DNA from: Helianthus annuus
Taxonomy: Eukaryota > Streptophyta > Magnoliopsida > Asterales > Asteraceae
NCBI RefSeq assembly: GCF_002127325.2
Contig: NC_035448.2
Coordinates: 6,844,915 to 6,908,914, forward strand
DNA: 64,000 bases
Reading direction: 5' to 3'
Shown here: positions 46,819 to 58,719 of the stretch, one piece after another
How positions within the stretch are numbered: the first letter of the stretch is position 1
How the letters are laid out: each line of letters begins with the position of its first letter
Program-made: the position numbers and the translations under genes
The notes under the pieces: model-generated
The model's database searches: none
Told to the model about the DNA's origin: nothing
The model's input: only the letters and a program-made list of their open reading frames with translations

Positions 46819-49800
46819 TCAAGATTCATTCTGTTGTGATACCACCTTTCTCCTCCTCCTCCTAACTTTCTTCACACCAGGTGCTTTTTCATCTTCACTT
46901 CCACTTTCATTACTGCTTACATCTTCTGCACTTTCTTCATCTCCATTCTTGTTCACCTTATTCGCAGGTTTCGAATCACTCGCTTCGTTTCTTAATCTCA
47001 AAATCTCGCCTTTCGCAGCCGCTAGTTCCTTCTCGAGCTTGTTTCCTTTCTTATCCAAATTTTCCCGCTCTTTCCCCAACTTCATAATCATACTATGAGC
47101 ATCCTCGATGTTTTCTCGGGCTTCTTGAACGGCCCGTTTTTGTTCATCAAGCGATTTGTACAAAACTTCTTTTTCGCCTTCAAGCCCGGAAATCTTGGTT
47201 TTCGAAACCTCCAATTCCTGCGTTAGAATCTTGGTCCTTTGATTCATCTCATCAAGCGCTTTCGTTGCTTCTTCCAGATCGTTTTCCATTGACTTTCTTG
47301 ACTCTTGGTCTTCTGAAATCTTGGATTTTAATGAGTTGACTTCTTTGGTCAAAGAACCGACGTTTTCCTTCTCTTGTTTAACTTCGTGAATTGCGTTTTC
47401 AAGCTTTTTATACGTCTCCACTAATTCTTTCTTTAAACTGTCACGGCTTTCTGATATTTCTTGAATTTCAACCAACACTCGGTTTAATTCTTCCTTTGTT
47501 TTTGCATAAGCATCTTTAGTTGACCCGAGCTCGTTAGTTAACATTTCGGCAGTTTGTTTCAAACTATCGATGTTTTTCTGTAATGCGGTTCTAGATTCGG
47601 AAAACTCGATTTGAACTCTAGAAAGTTCTTCCTCGAGGTTTTTGCATGTATGCTGAGAACGATCTAGAAGTCCAGCCAGCTCAGCAGCCTCGTTTCTCGT
47701 GTCATCTAGCGTTTTATGTACGACCTGACGCTCGTTTTCAAGACTTAAGACTTTTTTCAGTTCATCATCCAACGTCTTCCTTAAACCATCTCTTTTATAG
47801 GTCAACTCGTTGACCAATTCTTCTTTTTTGACCAATTCAGTCAAAGTCAACTTGAGCTTTTCTTCAAGTTCTTCGAGTTTCTTTCCACTTTCTTCCAGAA
47901 GCTTAGCATCAGAATCCGCCTGCTTTTCGGAATAAATCGTTAACTCATCGTACCGATTTCTAAAAGAGTCCAATTCTCGGGAAAGCGCGTCTTTTTCATT
48001 ACGTAAAGAACGAATTTCGGCATTCAGATCATCAAGATTCGAACTTTTCAATTCTAGTTCTTTCTCAAGCTTAAAAATCTCTTCTTTCAGCTTTTCAATC
48101 TTCGACTTTGACTCGGTCAACTCAGCCACAGTTTCTTCATACATAGAACTCAGTTTCTTAAACTCCGTTTCCTTAACAGCGAGGGCAGAACCGACATTTG
48201 CAAGATCGTCTTCTTTATCTTTAATCTCAGATTCAAGCAACTTTATCCTTCCTTGCAGAACATCGATCGAAAAAAGCTTATCTTTAAGCTGCGTTTTAAG
48301 CGTTTCTTTATCATCTGAAGCTTTTTTTAGGTCAACTTTAAGACGGTCAATCTGGTTTTCGAGTTCTTGGATTATTTGTTTCTCGTTTCGAAGCTCTTGT
48401 CCTAAGCCCTTAACGGTGTTATTTGCTGAAGTTAATTGACTCGTTAAAGACTGCTTTTCTTGATTTGACGTTTTTATTTGCTTGTTTTTTTCTTCCTTTA
48501 ATTCCTGTAGTTTTGAATCGTAACTTTTTTGCGTTGAAACAATTGCAGCTTCCTTTTCCGCCAGAGCGGCTTTCATCTGCATGATTATACGAAAAACGTA
48601 AGCTTGCTTTGACTTATTAGTCAAACAGATCGTTTTTGTTTACAACTTTTCAATTCCGATAAGGATTCTAAATCACCAATAACTAGGGTTGTTCGTGTTT
48701 GTTTGTTAGGAAATATATTTGTTCATAAACTATTCATGAATACTTACCGAACGAGATTTTATTTTTGTGTTTGTATGTTAAGGAAATGAACGTGTTCGTT
48801 TGTGTTTGTGTTTGTTTATTAATTTTAGATGTTTAGGTAACGAACACAAACTAATGTTCATGGACACAAATGAAAACAAACGAACACAGACACAGACAAG
48901 CATTCATGAACTGAATATATAATACACTAATACTTATTAAATATTTTATTTATCGGAATTTTGACGTATTTAAATAAAATATAAAAAATTAAAAACACTA
49001 ATGAACTATCGAACATAAACGAACACGTTACCGAACGTCGACGGACATATATGAACAAACGCGGCCTTTGTTCATGTTCGTTCATTTAACTAAACGAATG
49101 AAATTTCTTGTTCGTGTTCGTTCATTTATTAAACGAACGAGCACAAACGAACTTCCTGCCGAAGGGTTCACGAATTCTTCGCTGAACGTTCGGTTCGTTT
49201 GCAGCCCTATCAATAACTAAACTAGTTTAAACACACTTTTATATAGCCCCTACATTAGATTTTATAACAAACAAGTTGGTGCTAAACCGCGCGTTGCAGC
49301 GGGATGCTTGAAAATTGCATTGGTATATGCATTAGGTTACCGTAGGCTTAATTGGCGTTGGTGAAAATGTTGTTAGTGGGCGTTGTGTTATATACCTTAG
49401 GTTATTATGTAGGTGTGTTGGAAATGTCTAAAATCTTTTAAAAATTGAGCAAAATATGTTTGACCCGCTACTTAACTGTTTATTAGTTTAGGGCCCGCAC
49501 GTTGCAAAATGACTGTTAAACCGAACAAAAATAAATGTTAGAACATTGAAAAAAAATAATTATTTCAAATGGATAACACTATTTCGTTATAGCATGCGCA
49601 ACCGCTTCAGCAAAGAAGATCCGTAACCACAGCACCATCACCGCCGCCCAATTTTAATACCCACATATCTTGCCGGCTTCATCTCCCTGCTTCCCACGGC
49701 ACCCTCTGCCTTGTCAACAGCTAGTCGCTAATACGACGGTTACTCAAGACCAACGACGGTTTTCTGGCAAACAAATTGGTGCAATGATGGCGGATAACTG

Positions 49801-52800
49801 CAATTATAGTTTCAATAATTAAAGACGCCCGACTAATAATGAAAGCAATGCCTTTAATTCCGTTGTCAAAATTGACAATGATTGTGTTAGTGTGAATTGT
49901 GATTGTGGCGGTGGTTTGAGGATTATAAATAATGCGATACAGTGGCAAATTACGGGGGACACGGTGGTGAAAGTTGGAGGAGATGTTTTGGAGTATGAAG
50001 TTACGACCGTAATTGAATACGTGCGACGGTTCCATCACGGTACGCATAACCATCACATATTGAGAATTTGATTGAGAATGTTAACTTCACAGGTTGCTTA
50101 TATGTTTCATTTGAATGTGGTTGGTTTTTTTAATCACCGCGTTCGTTTGCGTTTGTTTAGTTTATTTTCAAAACATTATTAAAGGGCGCATGATTAGAAT
50201 GTAATGTACAATTATGTATCAGTCATATTAAAGGGTGCGTTGATTAATGTTTGCGTTGGTTAAATTATTAGGGGAGTTGGTTTGAATGTAACATGTTATA
50301 ATCCTATAACTCTTAGCATTTTGTGTATTCTAAAAAAATTGAACTTGTATCCTTAGACTAAGGGGGTGGGGTTTCTTGGGAATAAACTAAGAATAATATT
50401 TACTCATAGAATTTCTCATAAACAATTAATAATAAGATTTAATTCTGTATCCATTTAGTGAAATGTATCCATTATGTATAACAGTATTTTATTGTCGAGT
50501 GAAATGTCAATCAAGTACCATTTGTGTATTATAATATTTTATCGTCAAATGAAAATGTCAATCTAGTAACCGTTTTTTAAACGACAATTTTTTTTTTCGA
50601 AACGGTATGTTCATATATGAAAGGGGTGTAACCCAAAATGGTACCCTAACTTATTTTTTATGGTATATATATAATATGACTTTAAATCTAAATATTCATC
50701 AAATTAGATTTTGTTGAACAAAATCTATATATTCAAATAAAACACAGAATTTTGAATTTTTAAATGAAGAGATACAAACTTATATATATATAATTTTTAA
50801 TCGATGTGACTTTTAAACGAAGAGGTAGAAACTTATCCATAGAATTTCTAACCAATGCGACTTTTAAACAAATGGGGTACAAACCTCAAGTTGGTAAGGG
50901 GTATGAAATATTTAAAAGTAGTTTGAAAGGCTGTGACTTTTTGTAAGGGTGTGATATACATAAAAGTAGTTTGAAAGGTTGTGACTTTTTGAAGGGGTGT
51001 GATGGGTTGTGACTTTTTGTAAATATATGAAGGGTTGTGACTTTTTGTAAGGGTGTGATATATATAAAAGTAGTTTGAAGGGTTGTGACTTTTTAAAGAG
51101 GTGTGTCCAAACCATTGTGTCTTAAGTTACTTTTTGTAGGGTTATATAATGCTATTATAGAAAATATTCGAAGATATATTATGTAACAAACTCCAAGCCA
51201 AGATTCGTTTAGTCTTCTCTTCACCTCAAAATTCAAAAGCTGGTTTAGTTTACAAACCAAAGAAAACACTGTTGTGCTTTCTTTAACAAGTTTATACTTA
51301 TCACAAACAAAAAATGATAAAATGATAAGCTTATTTTAAAGAACTCACGGTCACAATAAGCTTTTTTCTTAGAAGTTTTATAGCCCAAAATTCTACGAAA
51401 TCAGAAAACGACACAAGAATTTAAGGCTTACAGATTCTATTGTAGCAACGTTGGCCGACTTTTCCTTCTGGGCCATTGCATAAAAAGCACCAAGAACGCC
51501 TGAAGCAATTATTCCAAGTCCGCTCGAAAGGGTAACAAAGGGGTTTGATGACGCATTTCCTTGAGTTGATGCCTACAAGACAAAAAAAAAAAAAAAAATT
51601 ATTTGTATGTGTTTAAAATATGGTAAACTGCAAGAAATACAAAAGAACTTTATACTTATTTACCTAAGTTTAGTGACCAACTGTAAGTGACGGGTAAAAC
51701 AGAAACCAACTCACATTTTATTATCTATATTAGAGTAAATTAAGGGATGATTATGTTTATGTAGAAATAATAGAGGGTTAAACACGTAAATCTTTTCCTT
51801 GTTAATTTTTTACAAAAATGCCATTTTTTAAACTTGTGAATAAATAGCTTTCTTATTTTTTTTCACATAAGCATTTCTTGCATATGTGGCGGTTGGCATG
51901 ACCGCATGGCATCAATGGTTCAAATGAGGTTGGTAATTGGTTGCTAAAAATAGGTGAACATTCCTCTTTGATATCTATTTTGTGTCTAATTTAGAGATGG
52001 TTGCTAAAAATGGGAAAAGAAGTAATGTAGGTTTCTATTTAGTGCACTCTACCCTTTAAAACATTATTTTTTAACGGCAAAGTATCTCACGTGTAAACCC
52101 ACCCTGCTCGTGGCAACGTCCAAGGTCGACTCCTCGACCGCCATGAGACCCCCCCCCCCCGGTCAGGTTCGAACCCGGGATTAAAGCCCCGATTCGTCCC
52201 TTCACCCAGATGTCCCTCGAAAATGGCCCAAACGAGAATCGAACCTGCGTCTCCACTAGGGAGGGGAACTCGATTTTTAACAAGATCATGTATGTATGTC
52301 TATATAAAATTCAACGTTAACTAGCATGGTTGCTGACCTCTGCTATTTGATCAAGTGCTTGTGCTCTTGCAGAATTTTCTGAAAGTTAACACAATCAAGA
52401 AACAATTAGTACATGTCTATGTTCCAACAAAAATTGTCTTGAGACGAGTCGGTTTATTAAAGGGCTTGGCAAGCCCAGACTGAGCCGGAGCTGAACCTAA
52501 CCTATGCACAATACTTCAAGTCTGCATGTAATGTATATCTTTTTAGTCTACTTAATCTTAGTGATTAACTATGTTTTTACAAATAGTGTTTGTTTGTAAC
52601 TTTTACTTTAAGAGTTTAAATTTTAACAATATACAAATCAACCTTGCATGGTTAAACATATTCGGACACACCCTTATGGATGATGTTAACTTGCATTCCT
52701 GTGTTTCATTTAAGAAACAAACTACAATGCCAGTCTTCAAGATTCACCCATCTACACCCCCACCAAAGATACACCTTTGTAGTTAATATCCCGATATATC

Positions 52801-54140
52801 AGTGACATATCAGTTATCGGTCCCTGCTGAGATATCAGTGCAAAATATCAGTCAGAATATCGGTACCGACTACCGATAATATCAACGATATTTGACCTAT
52901 ATTGAACTGATATTTGACCAATATATCACCGATTTTCCCGATATCAGTACCTTTCTTTTTAGTTCTACCATTCGTCTTTCTTCTTATTGTTGCTATTAGT
53001 GTTTTAAGTCTTAGGGGCTGTTTGTTTACCTCTTAACGAGGCTCTTAATGGTTCAGACCTCTTACTGGTTCAGCACTTAATGGTTTAGACTATTTGTTTC
53101 ACGAGCAGATGTCTGAATGGTTCAGACATTTGCCTCTGAATGGTTAAGCATTATACAGAGTCTGAATGGTTAAGCATTATACAGAGTCTGAATGGTTAAG
53201 ACCTCTCATCTAAATTGGTCAGACATTTGCCTCTGAACGGTTAAGCATTGTACAGGCTCTTAATGGTTCAGCACTTAATGGTTCAAACCTCCTACTGGTT
53301 TAGTACTTAACCATTCAGATGTTTCCAAACAACCCCTTAATTGTTAATTGTTAGTGTTAAACGTTAGTGTTTTAAGTCTTAATCAGTTCCTACTTACTAC
53401 AATTGTTAGTGTTTTGCAAGTTGCAAAAGGTTAATTTGTTAATGGTATGAGAGTATACTAAATTGTTAGTGTTAAATTGCTATACATATAAATTTAGCGT
53501 GATATTAAAATTACCGATATCCCACCGTGATAACCGATATCTCAAATAATATCGGTCCTTGACCAATATCCGATATTTTACCGCATTAACTACTTAGAGA
53601 TACACACACCCAATAGTTAAAGATAAGATTTAGAAATTTTTCTTCAGAGTAATTAATAATCATAAAATATCAAGAAAATCACAGAGCCACACTATTCATA
53701 TCAAATATCCAAAAACCCATTTACCAATTTACTAAAATTTCCAGAAAATCACAAAGTTATACTGCAATACTACACAATCAAGATTCAATAACCCAATTAC
53801 AGATTTACCACATTTCCTTAAATCAAGCTAAAAAATTGGGGAAAAAAGTAAAAAAAAATAAATAAAGCTTAAAATCCAACATACCGGATTCATGAGGAGC
53901 AAGATTTTCAAAAGCTTTTGCCTTTAAATTCAAGAACGGAAGAACAGAAATACCCATGAAAAGAATCGCTCTTCTGTGGCAGAAAACGTCGTCGTTTGGT
54001 TCATTGGGTTGTATACAAGCGTAGACTTTTCTTGTTTTAGTGAAATCATGGGGCTTTGTATGGCAAAAATTGAAGAAAAGGGGTTGTGAAGAAGATGGAA
54101 AATGTAAAGGGGGAGAGGCTCCCACTGCAAACCCCATCAT
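46819..54140 (-). CDS. MFP1: MAR-binding filament-like protein 1
   Basis: Long coiled-coil protein of plastids, bound to thylakoid membranes and linked in Arabidopsis to nucleoids and starch-granule initiation. Exons are 54140-53885, 52378-52338, 51572-51432 and 48576-46819, all with GT-AG introns, giving 731 aa. Residues 1-55 look like a transit peptide. A twin-Arg hydrophobic stretch, RRAILFMGISVLPFL, follows near 61, then a transmembrane segment in exon 3 (FVTLSSGLGIIASGVLGAFY). Residues about 147-690 are continuous heptads rich in E, K and L, and the end is basic (KKVRRRRRK) after an acidic stretch. A second ATG at 54137 is equally possible as the start. All exons are open. Confidence 0.93.
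48684..49209. mobile_element. hAT-like MITE in MFP1 intron 3
   Basis: Starts TAGGGTTGTTCG and ends GTTTGCAGCCCTA. Flanks CCAATAAC and TCAATAAC agree at 7 of 8 bases. The interior repeats TGTTCGTTCATTTA and AACGAACAC words on both strands. Confidence 0.7.
49210..50910. other. MFP1 intron 3, remaining DNA
   Basis: GC words CCGCGCGTTGCAGCGGG at 49288 and GGGCCCGCACGTTGCA at 49491 look like degraded Helitron hairpins, without clear ends. Nothing else is recognisable. Confidence 0.4.
50915..51110. repeat. Minisatellite in MFP1 intron 3
   Basis: About five imperfect units built on TAGTTTGAAAGGTTGTGAC and TTTTTGTAAGGGTGTGATAT repeat head to tail with lengths varying from about 30 to 46 bases. Confidence 0.8.
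52070..52290 (-). mobile_element. Possible tRNA-derived SINE in MFP1 intron 2
   Basis: On the minus strand GCAGGTTCGATTCTCG, a Pol III B-box-like motif, lies near the start, and GGGTTCGAACCTGACC lies further on. The far end has TTAAAAAATAATG. An A box is not clear, so the call is tentative. Confidence 0.35.
52780..53592. mobile_element. MITE rich in GATATC words, split by a second MITE
   Basis: The ends are TAGTTAATATCCCGATAT and, from the right, TAGTTAATGCGGTAAAATAT. Both arms carry many ATATCGGT and CCGATATC words. The middle is interrupted by the element at 53014-53336. It lies in MFP1 intron 1. Confidence 0.65.
53014..53336. mobile_element. PIF/Harbinger (Tourist-like) MITE
   Basis: GGGGCTGTTTGTTT and, from the right, GGGGTTGTTTGGAAAC form the ends. 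TTA flanks both sides (53011-53013 and 53337-53339). Inside, TCTGAATGGTTAAGCATTAT and related words repeat several times. Confidence 0.82.
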
Positions 54141-54252
54141 CAAATGTGATTGTTTTCTTTCAGTTTGGTTCAAGTCTTCTTAGAGCTTTTTGCCCAATGT
54201 TTGTATCACTTAATTTGTCTCTCTTAAATATTAGATTTTAAGTTTTTATTTA

Positions 54253-54653
54253 GAGTAATGTTAAAAATAAAATGGCCTCTTAGGTTTAGTTATTTTTGTC
54301 AGTTGTCACTTTAATCTAAAAATTAAACCTTTTAAATATGGGTTTCTGTGATTTCAAATTTTTTTTATTTTCATCCAAAATTAAAATATGATCAGATTTT
54401 TAAGTTAACATCGATTTTTTTTGTCCTTTTCTTCTCTTTTAACGTTTTATTATAAAAATTAGAAAAATCTGACTATTTTGCCTTTCATTAAAAGAGAGGA
54501 AAAAAAAACTTAATGTTAACTGAAAAATCTGACTAGATTTTGCTTTTAGATGAAAATGACAACAAAATTGAAACCACAGAGACTTAGATTCAAAAGATTT
54601 AGGTTTTGGACTAAAGTGACAAAAATGACCAAACCTCAGTGACCATCTTAGGA
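54253..54653. mobile_element. Foldback MITE cut by the copia insertion
   Basis: It begins GAGTAATGTTAAAAATAAAA and its right arm (TTTGGACTAAAGTGACAAAA, CAAACCTCAGTGACCATCTTA) is complementary to the left arm. The expected last bases of the right end are missing where the copia LTR begins. Third copy of the GAGTAAA family. Confidence 0.72.
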
Positions 54654-55466
54654 TGTTGGGATTGAACCCTACCAGAGGAACAGATAATGTAAAGCCAAAA
54701 CCTGATCACAACAGTGGATTCACAATAAGCAGATGTTTACACTAAGCTCTCCCCTTGACAGTGGTTACCTATCTGCTGATACACTCTAAACACTGCTCAG
54801 AAGAACAACTGATGAACCAAACACTGATGAAACAACTAAAGACTGCTAAAAGACAAACGCTGAGCTCTATCTACTGCTGTCTCTTAAGTACTGCTGAAGA
54901 TCCAAGCACTGCTCATTCAAAGACTGATCATCTTTTGAAGAAAGCATTGATGTTCAAGTAATCAGTGCTTAGGCTACAACAGTGGAACGTGAACAGTGTT
55001 AGACTTGTTTTGTATTGTATTTTCAATCAGTTGTTAGAACATCAGTAGTTTTGTATAGATCAGTGTTTATAAGTTGTTAGGCTGTTAGATGTCACTATCA
55101 TGGTGACATAAGCTGAGGTACATCAGTAGTTTGGTTTGCCTATAAATATGACAGTACTCTATACTGTTATATTTGATTCGTTTTGAGTGAGTTCTTCTCC
55201 TCAATTCAATCCTTTCATCTTGTGCAACCAACCCTGGAGTATCAGGCTGAGGGGGAGTTTAGTCTGTAAGCTTGCATTGTAACCTTTTGCTTTTAATGTA
55301 ATCTTTCGACTCTATGAAAAAGCAATTGTTTATCAAACTATATTCTCCTTTGATTGTGTTTACAAAGTTTGTTATCCATTTCCGCTGCACTTAAAACTGC
55401 TCATATCTATTTGATTTGGTTAAACATCACAAACAAGCACAATCATGAGTGCCTCGGATCCTAACA
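54654..55466 (+). repeat. 5' LTR of the copia element
   Basis: Starts TGTTGGGATT and ends GGATCCTAACA, so the tips are inverted (TGTTGGGAT against TGTTAGGAT). A TATA box and the primer site are in the right order. Confidence 0.88.
55141..55148 (+). promoter_or_regulatory. TATA box of the copia LTR
   Basis: TATAAATA in the middle of the LTR. Confidence 0.7.
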
Positions 55467-55468
55467 AT

Positions 55469-55484
55469 TGGTATCAGAGCCTGG
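55469..55484 (+). other. Primer binding site, initiator tRNA-Met
   Basis: TGGTATCAGAGCCTGG starts two bases after the LTR and is the classical plant copia primer site. Confidence 0.93.
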
Positions 55485-57408
55485 ACAGTCAAATTCGATC
55501 TAACAATCAATTTGACATAACAGTTCGGCTCAAAATTCATTGATACTAAGGGTGGTCGTATTCAGTTGAAAAACAGAGTAACGAGTGAATCATGATCAAA
55601 ATGGTTATTCAGAAACTCTGTAAATCAACCAAGATGTCATATGACACACAAATTTCACGCAACCAATGATATCATGCACAAGTCACTCATAGTTTTCAGA
55701 TCTGTAAAATATCTGATAAATTATGGGATCGTTCGATATTTTCAAAATTGATTTCAATTGTTGTTTTGATATTTGTGATGTTTTCACTAAATGCTAAAGT
55801 ATGAACCTCAGATTAACAAAAACCTATGTTCTTAAAACATTAGTGTTTTTGATAACATAAAAGAGGGAAATTAAAACTTTAGTCATTCAGATCTTATGTG
55901 TTGAAAACAGGTTGAGTTCCTCAAAAGGACAAAATCAGCTATGTTAAAATACATTAAGAAAATCAGGAGTCAAAAATGTCCAGATCATAGGTAATGAGAA
56001 GGTTGGCATAAGCATGTGCAGAAATGACCAAATCTCTCAAAACATTACTGCAAAATGATTCTGGAACAAGTATTCCTTCAATAAATACCCCTCGGTAAGT
56101 ATTTCAATACTTATGATTGGGAAGGGTAAAAAGGGAAGAAGAAAATTCATAAAAACTCAGAAGTGTGTTTATCTCAAAATTTTTCAAGTCAAAAGAAAAG
56201 AGTATAAACATAAAACACTTATGAGTCATAGTTTAGAGTAATAATAATCATTAAGCAACTGTGTGCATCCATTTGCTCAGGAAAAAGTTTTGATTCCGGT
56301 GAATGAACTCCAAAGTGGACTAGACAAATTTTTCATCCATGTGTCCTCATGTTTGCAATCAAATGACATAGAAAATGGTACCATACAGTGGTCAGAACGT
56401 ATTCAGAATGTTCTACCAACTACTGCCAAACCACTGACCATTTTGTTAAACTTAAGAATGATATGATTACGTATCTTATTGAAAAATTTACCCGATCCTC
56501 TTTGATGATGTTTTCAGAAAATCCTTTAATCATTTTTTTTTCAAAGGACTTTCTCAAATAACCAGAATATATTGTTCAATTTTTTTTTAGAATAATGTAT
56601 TTTGAACTTTTGCTTGTTTTTGTTGTCAATAGTTTCTGTTACCTGTCAGGATATAATACCTTATTTTTGTTGGTATTATTGTCCTCATAAATGGGTCAAG
56701 AGGAAAAGGTGCATATGTCAAGGTCATGTCATTTTCAGGGTTGTTTTAAACATCAAAGATTGATTGCTAAACAGTGCTTAAACTACTGAGGTATTTATGT
56801 TTTAATTTGAATATTAAACGATAATGAGATGCCTTAGTAAAAAGTTGTCATCATCTGGGGTACTTAACCACTGTTCTTCAAAATTGACATGTGGCAAAAA
56901 CCTTGAATGAAAATTCTCAAAACAGTTGCTGAAATATTTGTTCTTCAAATCTGTATCATTTACCCTAATCACTGTTTTGTTCAAACATCTGATCACTAAA
57001 TACTATCCACTGCTGAAAGTCAACCACTGATTCCTCATTTTGCTAAGACAAGCACTGATGCTTAAAATCAGTGTCTTATCCACTGATATACTATCCACTG
57101 ATAGTAAAAATCTTCCACTGTTTTCACATTATTACCGTTGTAACCACTGATGCTTGATTCATCAGTGGCTCTTAAAACAACTGTTCTCCACCCTTCATCC
57201 ATTTCATCAGTGTTTGACACGTGGTCAGTTTTTAGCCTTTAGATCAAAATAACCGCTGCCACATCAGCGATCACTTTTTCCCTAAATAAAACCCTGCCCT
57301 AAATCCCCAAACAGGGTTTTACACTGTCGAATTGAATTCCAAAGTTCTCTTCTCAAAGCAGTTTCCAACCCTTCTTCTCAAAACATTCTCCGATTCTTCT
57401 TCATCAAA
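55485..57408 (+). other. Leader of the copia element
   Basis: No gene is seen. CACTGATG and CCACTGATA words recur between about 56990 and 57240. A U-rich stretch lies near 56530-56600. Confidence 0.6.
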
Positions 57409-58719
57409 ATGACGAAGTCAAAATCAAAATCAAAATCTAAACCAAAATCACCATCATCTTCAAAAGAGGTCGCTCAAACGACCGAAGAAACCATTGAAAT
57501 CCCATACAAATCACCTCATAACTACGTGGGTCTCCTCACAAAACCTACCGATAACCACACATTCGACTCCATCATTGATACACTATCTGCATCAAAGTAT
57601 AAAACTTTGTTGACAGTAGATGCTCCCATTTACTTGCAAACCCAGAGAGAGTTTTGGAAAAATGCAAATCTTGAAAAACAAGACAGAAAAGTAGTAGCCA
57701 TTAACTCCTCGATACAGGATAAAGCATTTCAAATCACCCCACAATCAATCTCAGAGGTCTTCAAACTCGATGATCTGAAAGGTAAAACTTCTTTTGATAA
57801 AACCGAGTTAAAAGCTGATTTTCTGAAAAGAGGGTATGCAGAACAATCAAAGGTAGATACCTTACAAAAAGGTTATTTTCCATCTGCACCTAGATTTTTA
57901 TTCCACACACTTTTAAGTTGTGTTTCTAATAAAACAACAGCATTTAATGAAATACCATTGAAGATTCAGTGCCTGGGATATGCTATTCTAAGCAATAAAG
58001 ATTACAACTATTCCTAGGAGATCTTCAATGACATGGTAAAGAATGTTGACAGCAAATCATTTCTTCTTTTTCCAAGATTTCTGAGCTATTACTTTAAACA
58101 AAAATTTGAAAAAGAGGATGAGAATTTGCCCAAACAAGGTGTCCATCTTCAAATAAAAAGTTTAACAATTGAAACATTTTCAAGAATGATGGCACTAATA
58201 AAATTAAAAGCAAAGGTGCCTGAGCAGACTTTAGAAACTGCCACTGATCCTCAGGCAACTTCTGTTGAGCCCACTGCTCCAGGTGATCAGAGCAGCACAA
58301 CCACTGCTCTGAAACCCACACCTGACATTACCAAAAAGACCAAAAGAAAAACATCCAGAAAACCCACCAAACCCAAAACAAAGGCAACTCTGGAAGATGA
58401 GATCCCAGAGCAACTGCCAGTGACAAAACAAATGTCACCACAAACCACTGCTGCTACTTCCTCACAGCAGTTGGAAGAAAGATCTCAACCTATGCCTAAA
58501 ACTCCTCCTGCATCCTCACAAAATGATCAGGTTGTAATCACAGGGACACCAAATTATGAAGCTCTGGATCCACTCGGATCTATCTTCCACAGTCCTGATC
58601 CCAAGGACATGTCTCTTTCAACACCCATACCCTCACCAATCATAATGCCACAATCAATAATACCCCTGTTGCATGCAGTTGTTATTGCACAGACACAAAC
58701 CAGTTCCTCTCTATCACCC
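57409..58719 (+). pseudogene. First ORF of the copia element, one stop, truncated
   Basis: ATG 57409 opens a basic, Ser/Lys-rich N-terminus, then a globular part with PYKSPHNYVGLLTKPTDNH and ITPQSISEVFKLDDLKGKTS. After an in-frame TAG (58015-58017) the same frame continues with EIFNDMVKN and FPRFLSYYFKQKF, then a Pro/Thr/Lys-rich low-complexity tail. The frame runs into the inserted LTR at 58720. It resembles retrotransposon-carried proteins of Asteraceae that I cannot name. It has no gag zinc knuckle or protease motif in view, so gag is possible but not shown. Confidence 0.55.

Larger units (their letters stand above)
54654..58719 (+). mobile_element. Ty1/copia LTR retrotransposon, 5' part
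   Basis: An 813-base LTR is followed by a methionine-initiator tRNA primer site, about 1.9 kb of leader, and an ORF. The element is cut at 58720 by another retrotransposon, and the remainder would lie beyond the window. The long LTR and leader suggest the SIRE/Maximus group, but no pol is visible to confirm it. Confidence 0.8.

Noticed and set aside
46613..47098. Plus-strand open frame of 161 codons over the MFP1 3' end
   Set aside because: It starts in a MITE and runs antisense to the clearly coding coiled-coil exon; its content is a shadow.
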